DNA of 49,152 nucleotides from the NCBI RefSeq assembly GCF_016653115.1, contig NZ_NHRX01000013.1, forward strand, positions 34,460 to 83,611, read 5' to 3'. Source of the DNA: Rhodocyclus purpureus. GTDB taxonomy: Bacteria > Pseudomonadota > Gammaproteobacteria > Burkholderiales > Rhodocyclaceae. Below the pieces are notes generated by a model that saw nothing but the letters and a program-made list of their open reading frames with translations, ran no database searches and was not told the origin of the DNA. Below, piece by piece: positions 16,695 through 26,405 of the stretch; position 1 is the stretch's first letter; every line of letters starts with the position of its first letter. A program made the translations under genes and the position numbers.

Positions 16695-17830
16695 GAGCCT
16701 GGCCCCTTTTCATGGGCCCTTCGTGGGAGGACCGGCGGGCCCGAAATATCAGCCGACCTGATCTGCCAAAGCCGTCGCAATCAGCAGCCCGTCATCGCGA
16801 GCCCGCAGGGCGTGGCGATCCAGTGCCTGGGGCTGCCGTCGCGTCGCCCGAGTTGGAAAGGCCGCGAAACTGGAAGAACGAACTGGATTGCCGCGGCGCT
16901 ACGCGCCTCGCAATGACCGCGTAGTCTGACCCCTTTTCACACTCTCGTGGGAGGACCGGCGGGCCCGAAATATCGGCCGACCTGATCTGCCAAAGCCGTC
17001 GCAATCAGCAGCCCGTCATCGCGAGCCCGCAGGGCGTGGCGATCCAGTGCCTGGGGCTGCTGTCGGGTCGCCCGAGTTGGAAAGGCCGCGAAACTGGAAG
17101 AACGACTGGATTGCCACGGCGCTACGCGCCTCGCAATGACGGCGCAGCCTGGCCCCTTTTCACACTCTCGTGGGAGGACCGGCGGGCCCGAAATATCGGC
17201 CGACCTGATCTGCCAAAGCCGTCGCAATCAGCAGCCCGTCATCGCGAGCCCGCAGGGCGTGGCGATCCAGTGCCTGGGGCTGCTGTCGGGTCGCCCGAGT
17301 TGGAAAGGTCGCGAAACTGGAAGAACGAACTGGATTGCCACGGCGCTACGTGCCTCGCAATGACGGCGCAGCCTGACCCCTTTTCACACTCTCGTGGGAG
17401 GACCGGCGGGCCCGAAATATCGGCCGACCTGATCTGCCGATGCCGTCGCGATCGGCAGCCCGTCATCGCGAGCCCGCAGGGCGTGGCGATCCAGTGCCTG
17501 GGGCTGCCGTCGGGTCGCCCGAGTTGGAAAGGCCGCGAAACTGGAAGAACGAACTGGATTGCCACGGCGCTACGCGCCTCGCAATGACGGCGCAGCCTGG
17601 CCCCTTTCCACACTCTCGTGGGCGGACCGGCGGGCCCGAAATATCGGCCGACCTGATCTGCCGATGCCGTCGCGATCGGCAGCCCGTCATCGCGAGCCCG
17701 CAGGGCGTGGCGATCCAGTGCCTAGGGCTGCTGTCGGGTCGCCCGAGTTGGCGAGGCCGCTCAACTGGGAGAACGAACTGGATTGCCACGGCGCTACGCG
17801 CCTCGCAATGACGGCGCAGATTGGCCCCTT
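16695..17830. repeat. Five tandem copies of a 224-bp palindromic repeat
   Basis: Units start at 16695, 16922, 17145, 17369 and 17593, with a partial sixth at 17817, so periods are 227, 223, 224, 224 and 224 bp. Each unit begins with GAGCCTGRCCCCTTTT or CAGCCTGRCCCCTTTT, continues with CTCGTGGGAGGACCGGCGGG and ATCGGCCGACCTGATCTGCC, and ends with an imperfect inverted pair: GTCATCGCGAGCCCGCAGGG up to GGCGATCCAG against CTGGATTGCCACGG up to CTCGCAATGAC. Copies are about 95% alike, so the array is recent or homogenised. Open frames across it are by-products. Confidence 0.95.
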
Positions 17831-17891
17831 TTCACTTTTCAGACCTGGTCAGATCATTTCAGAGAACGCAGCCCCGCATACCTCGAACGGG

Positions 17892-17897
17892 TAAAAT
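17892..17897 (+). promoter_or_regulatory. Candidate -10 box before the waaQ-like gene
   Basis: TAAAAT lies only 8 bp before the ATG at 17906. If used, the transcript would have almost no leader. No convincing -35 hexamer is seen at the proper distance. Confidence 0.3.
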
Positions 17898-17905
17898 AGC
17901 GCCCC

Positions 17906-19003
17906 ATGGTCAAGGATCCCGTCCCGCTCGGCGAGGTGCGCCGCGCGCTCGTCATCAAGCTGCGTCATCACGGCGACGTGCTGCTCAGTGCGCCCGTCTT
18001 CTCGGTGCTGAAGGCGCGCGCGCCGCAGGTCGAGATCGACGCGCTGGTCTATGCGGATACGGCGCAGATGCTGACGCTGCACCCGGCGATCGACCAGGTG
18101 CATACGATCGACCGCAACTGGAAGAAGTTGGGACCGCTCGGGCAGGCATCCGCCGAGTGGCAACTGCTGCAAACGTTGCGCAGCAGGCACTACGACCTCG
18201 TCGTCCACCTCACCGAACACCCGCGCGGCGCGTGGATCGCGCGCCTCGTCGGTGCGCGCTGGGCGGTGGCGCCGAAGGTGCGCGGGCGCGGGCGTTTCTG
18301 GAAAAACGCCTTCACGCACTTCACCGGCGCGCCCATGAACGCGCTACGGCATACGGTCGAACGCAACCTCGACGCGCTGCGCCGGATCGGCATCTACCCG
18401 GCGCCCGAAGAACGCGTGGTTACGCTCGTCGCCGGTGCCGACGCCGACGCGCGCGTGGCGGCGCTGCTCGCCGGGCACGGTGTCGCCGAAGGGAGCTTCG
18501 TCCATGTCCATCCGGCGTCGCGCTGGCACTTCAAGTGCTGGCCGGTGGAGAAGATGGCGGCGCTGATCGATGGCCTGCACGGCGCAGGGCAGCAGGTCGT
18601 GCTCAGCGCCGCGCCCGACCCCGCCGAACTGGCAATGATCGACGCGATCCAGGCCCGCCTGAAACGCCCGGCGATCAGCCTCGCCGGCCAGCTTTCGCTC
18701 AAGGGACTGGCGGCGCTCGTCGCCCGCGCCCGACTTTTCGTCGGCGTCGACTCGGCGCCGATGCACATCGCCGCGGCGATGGGAACGCCCTGCGTCGCGC
18801 TGTTCGGCCCCTCGGGCGACCGCGAATGGGGGCCGTGGCAGGCGCCGGTAGTGGACGCCCCGCTGCTCCACCGCGTCGTCGCCAGCGACCGCCACCCCTG
18901 CCGCCCCTGCGGCATCGACGGCTGCGGCGGCGGCAAGGTGAGCGACTGCCTGGCCTCGCTGTCGGTCGAGCGCGTCCTCGCTGCTGCACGGGAGTTGCAA
19001 TGA
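17906..19003 (+). CDS. waaQ: Heptosyltransferase, GT9 family (WaaQ-like)
   Basis: GT9 enzymes add heptose from ADP-heptose to the inner core of lipopolysaccharide at the cytoplasmic membrane. The 365-residue protein has ALVIKLRHHGDVLLSAPVFS at the N-terminus and HPASRWHFKCWPVEKMAALI, LVARARLFVGVDSAPMHIAA and ALFGPSGDREWGPW in the C-terminal domain, which fit heptosyltransferase III (WaaQ/RfaQ) best. The cysteine-rich tail RHPCRPCGIDGCGG is usual in this group. It overlaps the following GT4 gene by 4 nt (ATGA). Confidence 0.9.
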   Translation: MVKDPVPLGEVRRALVIKLRHHGDVLLSAPVFSVLKARAPQVEIDALVYADTAQMLTLHPAIDQVHTIDRNWKKLGPLGQASAEWQLLQTLRSRHYDLVVHLTEHPRGAWIARLVGARWAVAPKVRGRGRFWKNAFTHFTGAPMNALRHTVERNLDALRRIGIYPAPEERVVTLVAGADADARVAALLAGHGVAEGSFVHVHPASRWHFKCWPVEKMAALIDGLHGAGQQVVLSAAPDPAELAMIDAIQARLKRPAISLAGQLSLKGLAALVARARLFVGVDSAPMHIAAAMGTPCVALFGPSGDREWGPWQAPVVDAPLLHRVVASDRHPCRPCGIDGCGGGKVSDCLASLSVERVLAAARELQ

Positions 19004-20151
19004 GCATCAGACTGGCGATCATCCGGCAACGCTACAACCCCTTCGGCGGCGCCGAGCGCTTCGTCGAACGCGCACTGGAGGCGCTCGGCACCCAGGAAGC
19101 TGTCGAGACGACCCTGATCACCCGGCAGTGGGCTGCGAACGCCAGTGTCGGCAGCGGCAGTTTCCGCGAACTGCGCTGCGACCCCTTCTATCTGGGAAGC
19201 ACCTGGCGCGACCGCAGCTTTGCGCGCGAGGCCTGCCGACTGGTTGCCGAGGAAGGCTTCGACCTGGTGCAGTCGCACGAGAAGGTCGCCTGCTGCGACA
19301 TCTATCGCGCCGGCGACGGCGTACACCGCGTCTGGCTCGCGCAGCGCCGCAAACAGCAGGGAGCGGCCGGCCGTCTCTGGCTCGACCTCAATCCCTACAA
19401 CCGCTACGTCCTGGCGGCCGAAGAGGCGCTTTTCCGCAGCCCGCGGCTGAAAGCAGTGATCTGCATCTCGCGCATGGTGCGCGACGAGATCAAGGCCAAT
19501 TTCGGGATCGACGATGCCCGCCTGCACGTCATCTACAACGGCATCGACCTGGACCGGTTCAATCCCCGCCTGCAGCAGCATCGCCAGGAAGTGAGGTCGC
19601 ACTACGGCATCGACGCTGCCGCACCGCTGTTCATCTTTGTCGGCTCAGGCTTCGAGCGCAAGGGCCTGGCTGCGCTCCTGCGCAATCTGCCGCCCGCGGC
19701 CTGGCTCCTGGTCGTGGGGAAAGACCGCCGCCAGTCGCACTACGAAGATATGGCAAAATCCCTCGGGATTGGCGCGCGTGTGCGTTTTGCCGGCCCGCAG
19801 AAGGATGTCGGCAAGCTTTACGGTGCCGCCGATGCCTTCGTTTTCCCGACCATCTACGAACCATTCGGCAATGTCGTCCTGGAAGCAATGGCGACCGGTC
19901 TGCCCGTGTTGACGACGACGACTTGCGGCGGCGCCGAGCTCGTCGTCGATGGCCGTAACGGCTACGTCTGCGACGCCTTCGACGACGCCGGCTTGGCGAA
20001 CGGAATGCGCGCGCTCTGTGATCTGGAGCGGCTTGCCGCGATGCGCCCGGTGGCCCGACAGACCGCCGAAGCCTTCAGCCTGGAGGCCATGGCCACGAAG
20101 ATGATCGACCTCTACCGCTCACTGCTGCCGCGTCAGCGGCAGACTGCCTGA
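19000..20151 (+). CDS. Glycosyltransferase GT4 family (WaaG-like)
   Basis: The 383-residue protein starts [20 protein letters not shown], the glycine loop of GT-B retaining enzymes, and has [27 protein letters not shown] and [20 protein letters not shown] with the EX7E motif. This resembles WaaG, which adds the first outer-core glucose, and its place after a waaQ-like gene agrees. ATG 19000 overlaps the upstream stop; the same frame is open much further left but only by chance across waaQ. Confidence 0.88.
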   Translation: MSIRLAIIRQRYNPFGGAERFVERALEALGTQEAVETTLITRQWAANASVGSGSFRELRCDPFYLGSTWRDRSFAREACRLVAEEGFDLVQSHEKVACCDIYRAGDGVHRVWLAQRRKQQGAAGRLWLDLNPYNRYVLAAEEALFRSPRLKAVICISRMVRDEIKANFGIDDARLHVIYNGIDLDRFNPRLQQHRQEVRSHYGIDAAAPLFIFVGSGFERKGLAALLRNLPPAAWLLVVGKDRRQSHYEDMAKSLGIGARVRFAGPQKDVGKLYGAADAFVFPTIYEPFGNVVLEAMATGLPVLTTTTCGGAELVVDGRNGYVCDAFDDAGLANGMRALCDLERLAAMRPVARQTAEAFSLEAMATKMIDLYRSLLPRQRQTA

Positions 20152-20191
20152 ACCATCGATTTCCCTACCCCCCCGACTGCGGAGGTCAAGC

Positions 20192-21469
20192 ATGCACACT
20201 CTCGATACGATCAAGCTCGCCATCGTCGGCCTCGGCTATGTCGGACTGCCGCTCGCAGTCGAATTCGGCAAGAAGCGCACGGTCGTCGGTTTCGACATCA
20301 ACAGCCGGCGCATTGCCGAGCTGCAGGCCGGCGAGGACCGCACGCTCGAAACCTCGGCCGAGGAACTCGCCGCCGCTCGTCATCTCTCGTACACGACCGA
20401 ACGCGAGGCCCTGCGCGAGTGCAACGTCTTCATCGTGACCGTGCCGACGCCGATCGACGAGTTCAAGCGGCCCGACCTGACGCCGCTGATCAAGGCCAGC
20501 GAGACGGTCGGCAAAGTGCTGAAGAAGGGCGACATCGTCATCTACGAATCAACCGTCTACCCCGGCTGCACCGAGGAAGACTGCGTCCCGGTGCTGGAGA
20601 AGTTCTCGGGGCTCAAGTTCAACGAGGACTTCTTCGCCGGCTACAGCCCCGAGCGGATCAATCCGGGCGACAAGGAACACCGCGTCACGACGATCCGCAA
20701 GATCACCTCCGGATCGACCCCTGCGGTCGCCGACTTGGTCGACGCGCTGTACAACGAGATCGTCACCGTCGGCACGCACAAGGCCTCGACGATCCGCGTC
20801 GCCGAGGCGGCCAAGGTGATCGAGAACACGCAGCGCGACGTGAACATCGCGCTGATCAACGAACTGGCGATCCTCTTCAACCGCATGGGCATCGACACCG
20901 AAGCCGTGCTGCAGGCGGCCGGCAGCAAGTGGAATTTCCTGCCCTTCCGCCCCGGCCTCGTCGGCGGCCACTGCATCGGCGTCGATCCGTACTACCTGAC
21001 GCACAAGGCGCAGTCGATCGGCTACCACCCGGAGATCATCCTCGCCGGGCGCCGCATCAACGACGGCATGGGCGCCTATGTCGTCGCCCAGTTGGTCAAG
21101 GCGATGACCAGGAAGCGCATCCAGGTCGACGGCGCGCGCGTACTGGTGCTCGGCCTCACCTTCAAGGAAAACTGCCCCGACCTGCGCAACACCCGCGTCG
21201 TGGACATCGTCGACGAACTGAAGGAGTACAACTGCAGCGTCGACGTCTTCGACCCGTGGGTCGACGCCGAGGAAGCCCGGCACGAGTACGGGATCACACC
21301 GGTGGCCGAGCCTGAGGCCGGCGCCTACGACGCGGTGATCGTAGCCGTCGCGCACCGGCAGTTCAGGGAGATGGGCGCCGCGGCGCTGCGGGCGCTGGGC
21401 AGGTCGGAGCATGTGCTCTACGACCTGAAGTATGTGCTGCCGCAGGAACTGGCGGACCTGCGGCTGTAA
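20192..21469 (+). CDS. tviB: UDP-N-acetylglucosamine/UDP-sugar 6-dehydrogenase, TviB/WbpA type
   Basis: This 425-residue NAD-dependent enzyme oxidises C6 of a UDP-sugar to the uronic acid. The Rossmann motif [18 protein letters not shown] is at residues 10-27, TVPTPID and [12 protein letters not shown] follow, and the catalytic cysteine is in [12 protein letters not shown] at about 262. It is closest to TviB/VipA and WbpA, which make UDP-N-acetyl-glucosaminuronic or galactosaminuronic acid. GGAGG at 20181-20185 precedes the ATG. It converges on the reverse glycan operon, which probably uses its product. Confidence 0.93.
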   Translation: MHTLDTIKLAIVGLGYVGLPLAVEFGKKRTVVGFDINSRRIAELQAGEDRTLETSAEELAAARHLSYTTEREALRECNVFIVTVPTPIDEFKRPDLTPLIKASETVGKVLKKGDIVIYESTVYPGCTEEDCVPVLEKFSGLKFNEDFFAGYSPERINPGDKEHRVTTIRKITSGSTPAVADLVDALYNEIVTVGTHKASTIRVAEAAKVIENTQRDVNIALINELAILFNRMGIDTEAVLQAAGSKWNFLPFRPGLVGGHCIGVDPYYLTHKAQSIGYHPEIILAGRRINDGMGAYVVAQLVKAMTRKRIQVDGARVLVLGLTFKENCPDLRNTRVVDIVDELKEYNCSVDVFDPWVDAEEARHEYGITPVAEPEAGAYDAVIVAVAHRQFREMGAAALRALGRSEHVLYDLKYVLPQELADLRL

Positions 21470-21531
21470 GACACCAGCTCACGTCATCATCGGTTACCGC
21501 CGCATCCAGCCCAGAGGATCAAGCTTTCTCT

Positions 21532-22092
21532 TCAATGAGACACTCCGTCCTTGGCCAGTACTTTCACCGCCGTCATCCAAAGTATCTTCAGATCAAATAG
21601 TAATGAACGCCGCTGGAGATACTCTGCGTCGAACTGCACCTTTTGCGGAATGGGTAATTCATCGCGACCATTTACCTGGGCCCACCCCGTCAAGCCAGGA
21701 AGCAGTTCATGAACACCCTTCTCCGTTCGCAGGGCGATCAGGTCCGCTTGGTTGAATAGGGCGGGCCTAGGCCCTACAAAGCTCATGTCGCCCTTGAGGA
21801 TGCTCCACAATTGTGGCAATTCATCCAAGCTGGATTTGCGCAGAAACGAACCAATCGGCGTCAGCCATTGCTCCGGGTTCTGTAGCAAGTGGGTGGCCAC
21901 GGCAGGTGTGTCGATGCGCATGCTGCGGAACTTGGGCATCCGAAAGATACGGTTGTTCGCGCCAACGCGGTCAGACCAGTAGATGACAGGCCCCGCGGAC
22001 GTCAACCGTACCAAAATCGCGAGTAGCAGGAACGGGATTGCGAGCAATACCGCTGCGACCATCCCGAGAGTCAGATCAAACAACCTTTTCAC
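21532..22092 (-). CDS. Initiating phosphoglycosyl transferase, PglC/WcaJ-type
   Basis: The 186-residue protein has one N-terminal hydrophobic segment (LTLGMVAAVLLAIPFLLLAI), then the catalytic domain of polyprenol-phosphate hexose-1-phosphate transferases: KFRSMRIDT, LRKSSLDELPQLWSILKGDM with the Asp-Glu catalytic dyad, and SFVGPRPAL. The short form, without the four extra helices of WcaJ, is like PglC and WecP relatives. It would start O-unit synthesis on undecaprenyl phosphate. The GTG start overlaps the GT4 stop as GTGA. It is last in the operon. Confidence 0.92.
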   Translation of the reverse strand: MKRLFDLTLGMVAAVLLAIPFLLLAILVRLTSAGPVIYWSDRVGANNRIFRMPKFRSMRIDTPAVATHLLQNPEQWLTPIGSFLRKSSLDELPQLWSILKGDMSFVGPRPALFNQADLIALRTEKGVHELLPGLTGWAQVNGRDELPIPQKVQFDAEYLQRRSLLFDLKILWMTAVKVLAKDGVSH

Positions 22093-23237
22093 GATGACAA
22101 AAGCCGTCGAAAGAAATCCACATAACCAGCAACAACCTTTCCTTGACTGAACTCCACCTCAACCCTGACGCGCCCAGCGCGAGCCATTCGTTCTCTTAGC
22201 GAAGCATCCGTCGACATCTTGGTAATGGCTTCCGCCAGCGCTGAAACGTCGCCAGCACTAACCAGGACGCCCGTTTCATTATCGACGATTGTGTCAGCGA
22301 TCCCATAAATCAGCGTGCCGATAGAAGGGATGCCGACGGCTGCTGCCTCGATGATAACCATCGCAAATCCCTCTCTGTAACTTGGTAGGCAGAGGAAATC
22401 CGCAGCTGCGAGGTAACGCTCCGGGGCATGGGTGAATCCATCGATCAACATGCGCTTCGACACTTCGCCGGCAACACCTTGGCGAAGTTGCTCTCCAACT
22501 CCCTCTTCGTCCGGACCCGCCAGAATCAGCCAGAGTTTAGGATTTGCCGCTCCCGACAACGAGAATGCGCGAGCCAAGTCAAAGACACCCTTGTCGGCTG
22601 TCAGACGACCGAGAAAGAGGCACAGGATCGCGTCGTCAGGAATGCCACGCTCGCTCCGGAACTCCCGCTGCACCAGCGGATTGGGGCGAAATCGCTCCAG
22701 ATCCACGCCCGAAATCGACCCTGAACCGAGCACTTCTACACGACCAACCTTTACCACCCCCTGTTCTTCGAGAAATCGTCTTTCGCTCCGGCCCACGGCC
22801 ATGATATGCGTAGCCGACGTGGCAGTAATGCGGTCCATCGCTTTGAGGAAAACGCGCATCAAGCCAGTTCTAGACGCCCAGACCTCGCCCTGAAATATAT
22901 GAACACGATATTCCACACCAGCAAACGCCGCAGCCAGCATTCCAAGCAAGCCTGCCTTGGGCGCCACCGATACCACGATATCAAAATGCTCTCTCCGGAA
23001 CAGTCTCGACAACTCGAGCAAAGTATGTAAGTCACGCAGTGGCGAAATCTTGCGTTTCATCCCGATAGCAATTTGACGCACCGGCAGCTCCAGCGGAGGC
23101 AGATATGCGTCGTTGCTTGGGTTGCACACCAGCGTTACATCGAATTCCCGGGATAACTCGACGAGATGAGGCTGCAAGAAAAAATAAATGGTAAGCGGCG
23201 TAGCAGCGACTACGCACATTTTCGGCTTTGCAGTCAC
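22089..23237 (-). CDS. Glycosyltransferase GT4 family
   Basis: This GT-B enzyme of about 382 residues contains ILCLFLGRLTADKGVFDLARAF, GFTHAPERYLAAADFLCLPS and YREGFAMVIIEAAAVGIPSI with the EX7E motif of retaining GT4 enzymes. It probably adds an early sugar after the initiating transferase encoded next to it. The GTG start at 23237 overlaps the upstream stop as GTGA; ATG 23219 (MCVVAATPLTIYFFLQPHL) is a real alternative. Base composition is lower in GC than in the core genes. Confidence 0.88.
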   Translation of the reverse strand: MTAKPKMCVVAATPLTIYFFLQPHLVELSREFDVTLVCNPSNDAYLPPLELPVRQIAIGMKRKISPLRDLHTLLELSRLFRREHFDIVVSVAPKAGLLGMLAAAFAGVEYRVHIFQGEVWASRTGLMRVFLKAMDRITATSATHIMAVGRSERRFLEEQGVVKVGRVEVLGSGSISGVDLERFRPNPLVQREFRSERGIPDDAILCLFLGRLTADKGVFDLARAFSLSGAANPKLWLILAGPDEEGVGEQLRQGVAGEVSKRMLIDGFTHAPERYLAAADFLCLPSYREGFAMVIIEAAAVGIPSIGTLIYGIADTIVDNETGVLVSAGDVSALAEAITKMSTDASLRERMARAGRVRVEVEFSQGKVVAGYVDFFRRLLSS

Positions 23238-24034
23238 CGGAGCCCCCGCATGAGCCACAAGCGTCGCAGGAACTTCGCGAAGGACCAAGTAGCCGAGAAG
23301 GCAAACATCAACCAACCAATTCTGCCCAAGTTGTACATGGTCCGCAAAGCAGAAATTTCCCCTTTTTCATGCATACGAAGATCCCCGCTCAAACCGCCGG
23401 GACTAAATTCCGGACGGAAACAATAAGCCAAGTACGATTCCAAGCGATAAGCAGGATGTCCAGCCAAAATAATCTCTAGCCAAAGCTGATAGTCCTCAGA
23501 ATATTTTCTTGCGCAGAAACGAAATGGCAATTCCCTCCGCAGCATAACCGACCGCGTCGCTAGGTGATTCGAAATCAGCATTTGCATAGGCGACAGCCGA
23601 ATAGCGACTGTTGCATCTTTCACTGGAAAGTCGATCCGACCAGCAGAAAATTGCGAAAGATGGCCGCACAGAACCGCTTCTGGATGAGATCTGAGCCAAG
23701 TCCATTGAATTTCCAGCTTGCGCGGATGCCAAGCATCATCAGCATCCAGAAACGCGAGCCACGGGCTACTAGCTGCCTCCCAGCCAGCATTACGAGCCAG
23801 TCCTGGCCCACCGTTGATTGACATCGCAAGCACCTTCACAGTGGGCGCATACTTCTTCTCAAGACGGTGTAGGAGAGCAAGCGTGTCATCTCCGCTTGCA
23901 TCGTCAACCAGTATGATCTCAGCAGGGGGCAGCGTCTGATTCAACACCGAATCAAGCGCACGCTCCACCATCCCACTACATCGATAGCATGGAATAATGA
24001 CGCTGACCGGGGCAGAGCAAGTGGCTTCAGGCAT
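23234..24034 (-). CDS. Glycosyltransferase GT2 family
   Basis: The 266-residue product is a GT-A inverting glycosyltransferase: VSVIIPCYRCSGMVERALDS, ILVDDASGDDT and LAFLDADDAWHPRKL with the metal-binding acidic motif. The C-terminal part (WLMFAFSATWSFAKFLRRLW) is hydrophobic and may rest on the membrane. ATG 24034 overlaps the ligase stop by 8 nt; the frame extends to 24094 but that would overlap more. It is an O-unit assembly candidate with unknown sugar. Confidence 0.87.
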   Translation of the reverse strand: MPEATCSAPVSVIIPCYRCSGMVERALDSVLNQTLPPAEIILVDDASGDDTLALLHRLEKKYAPTVKVLAMSINGGPGLARNAGWEAASSPWLAFLDADDAWHPRKLEIQWTWLRSHPEAVLCGHLSQFSAGRIDFPVKDATVAIRLSPMQMLISNHLATRSVMLRRELPFRFCARKYSEDYQLWLEIILAGHPAYRLESYLAYCFRPEFSPGGLSGDLRMHEKGEISALRTMYNLGRIGWLMFAFSATWSFAKFLRRLWLMRGLR

Positions 24035-25289
24035 GACTTGACGCAATTTCGTGAGAAGGAGAGCGAGTTGAGGAAAGCCTTGCAGCAGATTCATATCGAT
24101 ACAGAATCATCGCGACAAGCATGAACATGGCGAGTGGTTCCGGGCGCGGGTCGCCCACCATTCCTGCGATCAAAAAGTAGCCAGCGAACGAAATGCCCCC
24201 TCCAACCGCCAACCTTTTCAGTCTCGCATCGTGATGCTTACGGAAACGCCAGAACAGCCTACCGAGTTCAGCGAATAGCCAACTCAAAGTCGCCAGAGCA
24301 GCCAATCCACCAGCTAGAAAAGCTTGCAGGAAAACATTATGTGGTCCAGCCAGCAAAGGAGTGGCTTGACCAGAAAACTGGGGAGGCACCACGACTTCAC
24401 TGCCATAGCCGTGACCGATCAAGAAAGAAAAAAAAGAGTCCTCGCTCATCTGTATGGCAGGCAGCCAATGCCCATTTATGCGATTGTTATCACTAAGACC
24501 TCTTTCAAGGCTAGCCATTCCTGTTTCATGTGGCATCAACGTCAGAGCGATCGCTATGGCAAAACCAAAAATGGCAATATCGACAAAATACCGGGGCTGG
24601 CGTGTCAAAATGCCGAGAAAAGCAATTTCGAGCATGATGGTTCCCCACGCAGTACGCGAACCTGTCCAAGCAGCCAGCAGAAAAAATACTAACAGCCCGA
24701 CATTGAGTGCTACCTTTCGCCATCCCATCAGAGTATCTCGAAAGAGGATGAGAAATGGCAGAAAAAGGATAAAACCCGTGGCGCGCCAGCGATGGGAAAA
24801 GTCGCTGGCAAACTGCCCACTGGTCGCCAAATCGGTGATGTGATGGGCTACATCCGTGGCGGCAAGAAGTCCTCCGCTCCACACCAGAGCAAGAAGCACC
24901 CGACGTTCAACGCCCTCCGGCCACGTCATTCTTCCTGCGAGAACAGCGATGAGCACGGGGCTGACCACCGCCAGCAGCAACTCCCTGACCCCAGTTTCCC
25001 AAGACGGAGAAATCAGACTCGCTACCAGCAGAGACAGCATGTAGCCGGCAAGTGCCAGCCACATGCCAAGCGGCAGCAGGGTGGCAAATCTCCGCACCAT
25101 GTTTGAGTCGCGGCGGACAACAACCAGCCAGTACACCGATAACAACAGGGGGAACCAGAACACGAATCGCCGGAAGTAGTGGCTAACAAGTAGGCAGCTA
25201 AGTACAAGGAAAATGAACGTAACTACAGCGGCAGGTCTGCCACTGAAAAATGCCCAGCCTCTTGAAAAGAATGTAGCGAGGGAATTCAT
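24027..25289 (-). CDS. O-antigen ligase/polymerase family membrane protein
   Basis: The 420-residue protein has about eleven hydrophobic helices, and near the C-terminal third a periplasmic loop with FLIGHGYGSEVV and GPHNVFLQAFLAGGLAALAT, where the histidine of GPHN corresponds to the catalytic loop of WaaL/Wzy-like (PF04932) enzymes. It could be the Wzy polymerase or the WaaL ligase; sequence alone does not tell. ATG 25289 has GGAGG in front and overlaps the upstream stop as ATGA. Part of the lower-GC core of the operon. Confidence 0.85.
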   Translation of the reverse strand: MNSLATFFSRGWAFFSGRPAAVVTFIFLVLSCLLVSHYFRRFVFWFPLLLSVYWLVVVRRDSNMVRRFATLLPLGMWLALAGYMLSLLVASLISPSWETGVRELLLAVVSPVLIAVLAGRMTWPEGVERRVLLALVWSGGLLAATDVAHHITDLATSGQFASDFSHRWRATGFILFLPFLILFRDTLMGWRKVALNVGLLVFFLLAAWTGSRTAWGTIMLEIAFLGILTRQPRYFVDIAIFGFAIAIALTLMPHETGMASLERGLSDNNRINGHWLPAIQMSEDSFFSFLIGHGYGSEVVVPPQFSGQATPLLAGPHNVFLQAFLAGGLAALATLSWLFAELGRLFWRFRKHHDARLKRLAVGGGISFAGYFLIAGMVGDPRPEPLAMFMLVAMILYRYESAARLSSTRSPSHEIASSHA

Positions 25290-26398
25290 GGTTTCGCCTC
25301 CGTGAAGCGATCCATCGCGCACAGAAAAGCGTCCCTGACAGCAACCGTCTGAAAACGCATCTCCTTCACCGGATGGCGGCGGCCTTGCGACAGAGCCGCT
25401 GCCGTCGCCTGACACATGGAGTCAACGCAGTATGGATCAAAATAATGGGCGTAGTCACCGGCCACCTCGCGCATCACCGGCAAATCTGAGCATGCCAATG
25501 GCGTTCCTGTATCCATGGCCTCCAAGCAGACCCGCCCGAAACCTTCGCAGAGGGAAGGATAGATCACAGCATCGACAGCGGAGTAAGCTAAGCGAAGATC
25601 AGCGTCATCTAGCCTACCGGTGAACACGATCCGTTGACTCAGCACGTTCGGCAGTCCGGCTATGGCCGCGCTCCAGCGGGCATTGTTTTCCCCAGTCACA
25701 AGAAGGAAGAGATCATCATAACTCTGTGCAAGTTTGGCGAACACCTGCACTAGGCGCATCATATTTTTACGGTACTCGGCCCCCCCAGGGTAAAACAGCA
25801 GACGACCGTGCAGGCCGAAACGTGCTCGAAAATCAATGGTTCCTTCCGCTCCATGATCACCATCGAACGCAGCAGGAGGGGCGTTGTAAACTACTCCCAC
25901 CCGATCCGGAGGCACGCCGTAGCGCTCAATAAGCTTGCTGCGGCTGGTTTCTGAAACGGTGAGTACGAAAGCCGCCTGCCTCAGGTTGCGCCGCAGCAAT
26001 GTGAGATAATAAGCACGGATGCGGCGAGGGTAGACGGATTCCAGTTCATCCAAGCACAAGTCATGCACGCTGATAACGCTCGGCACGCCCTTGGGGATAC
26101 GGACGTCATGATATGGACTCATGACAAAGTCCGGGCGCAGCCGCCTAACGACGCGGGGAAACAGCACATTGTCGTACCACGGATGTCGGAACGAGCGAGG
26201 AAGCCATTCGGGCCAAGTTAGACTCACATGCTCCCAATTGCTGCACTCGGGAAGAAAAGCAGTATCGAAAGACGGACCGACCAATAGAAAGCGGGCATCC
26301 GGCCGATCTACGATCCAAGCCGCAAGCAGTGGCGCAAACCAATGTGAGATGCCGCCTCCATAGAGGGCGAGGTTCTTTGTGTCAACGAGGATAAGCAT
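25286..26398 (-). CDS. Glycosyltransferase GT4 family
   Basis: This 370-residue GT-B protein starts MLILVDTKNLALYGGGISHW, has VSVHDLCLDELE-like loop residues (SVISVHDLCLDE), VGVVYNAPPAAF, LLFYPGGAEYRKN and YPSLCEGFGRVCLEAMDTGT with the retaining EX7E motif. It resembles mannosyl- or rhamnosyltransferases of O-antigen clusters. Genes on both sides overlap or nearly touch, so it is co-translated with the ligase. Confidence 0.88.
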   Translation of the reverse strand: MLILVDTKNLALYGGGISHWFAPLLAAWIVDRPDARFLLVGPSFDTAFLPECSNWEHVSLTWPEWLPRSFRHPWYDNVLFPRVVRRLRPDFVMSPYHDVRIPKGVPSVISVHDLCLDELESVYPRRIRAYYLTLLRRNLRQAAFVLTVSETSRSKLIERYGVPPDRVGVVYNAPPAAFDGDHGAEGTIDFRARFGLHGRLLFYPGGAEYRKNMMRLVQVFAKLAQSYDDLFLLVTGENNARWSAAIAGLPNVLSQRIVFTGRLDDADLRLAYSAVDAVIYPSLCEGFGRVCLEAMDTGTPLACSDLPVMREVAGDYAHYFDPYCVDSMCQATAAALSQGRRHPVKEMRFQTVAVRDAFLCAMDRFTEAKP

Positions 26399-26405
26399 GG
26401 CTAGA

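Noticed and set aside
16712-17894. Several 70-180 codon frames within the 224-bp array
   Set aside because: They repeat the same peptide as the DNA repeats and have no start signals; they reflect the tandem DNA.
17821-18999. Left half of a 776-codon open frame that reaches the GT4 gene
   Set aside because: It lies in another frame across the waaQ-like gene, which has clear GT9 motifs. The GT4 protein starts at 19000.
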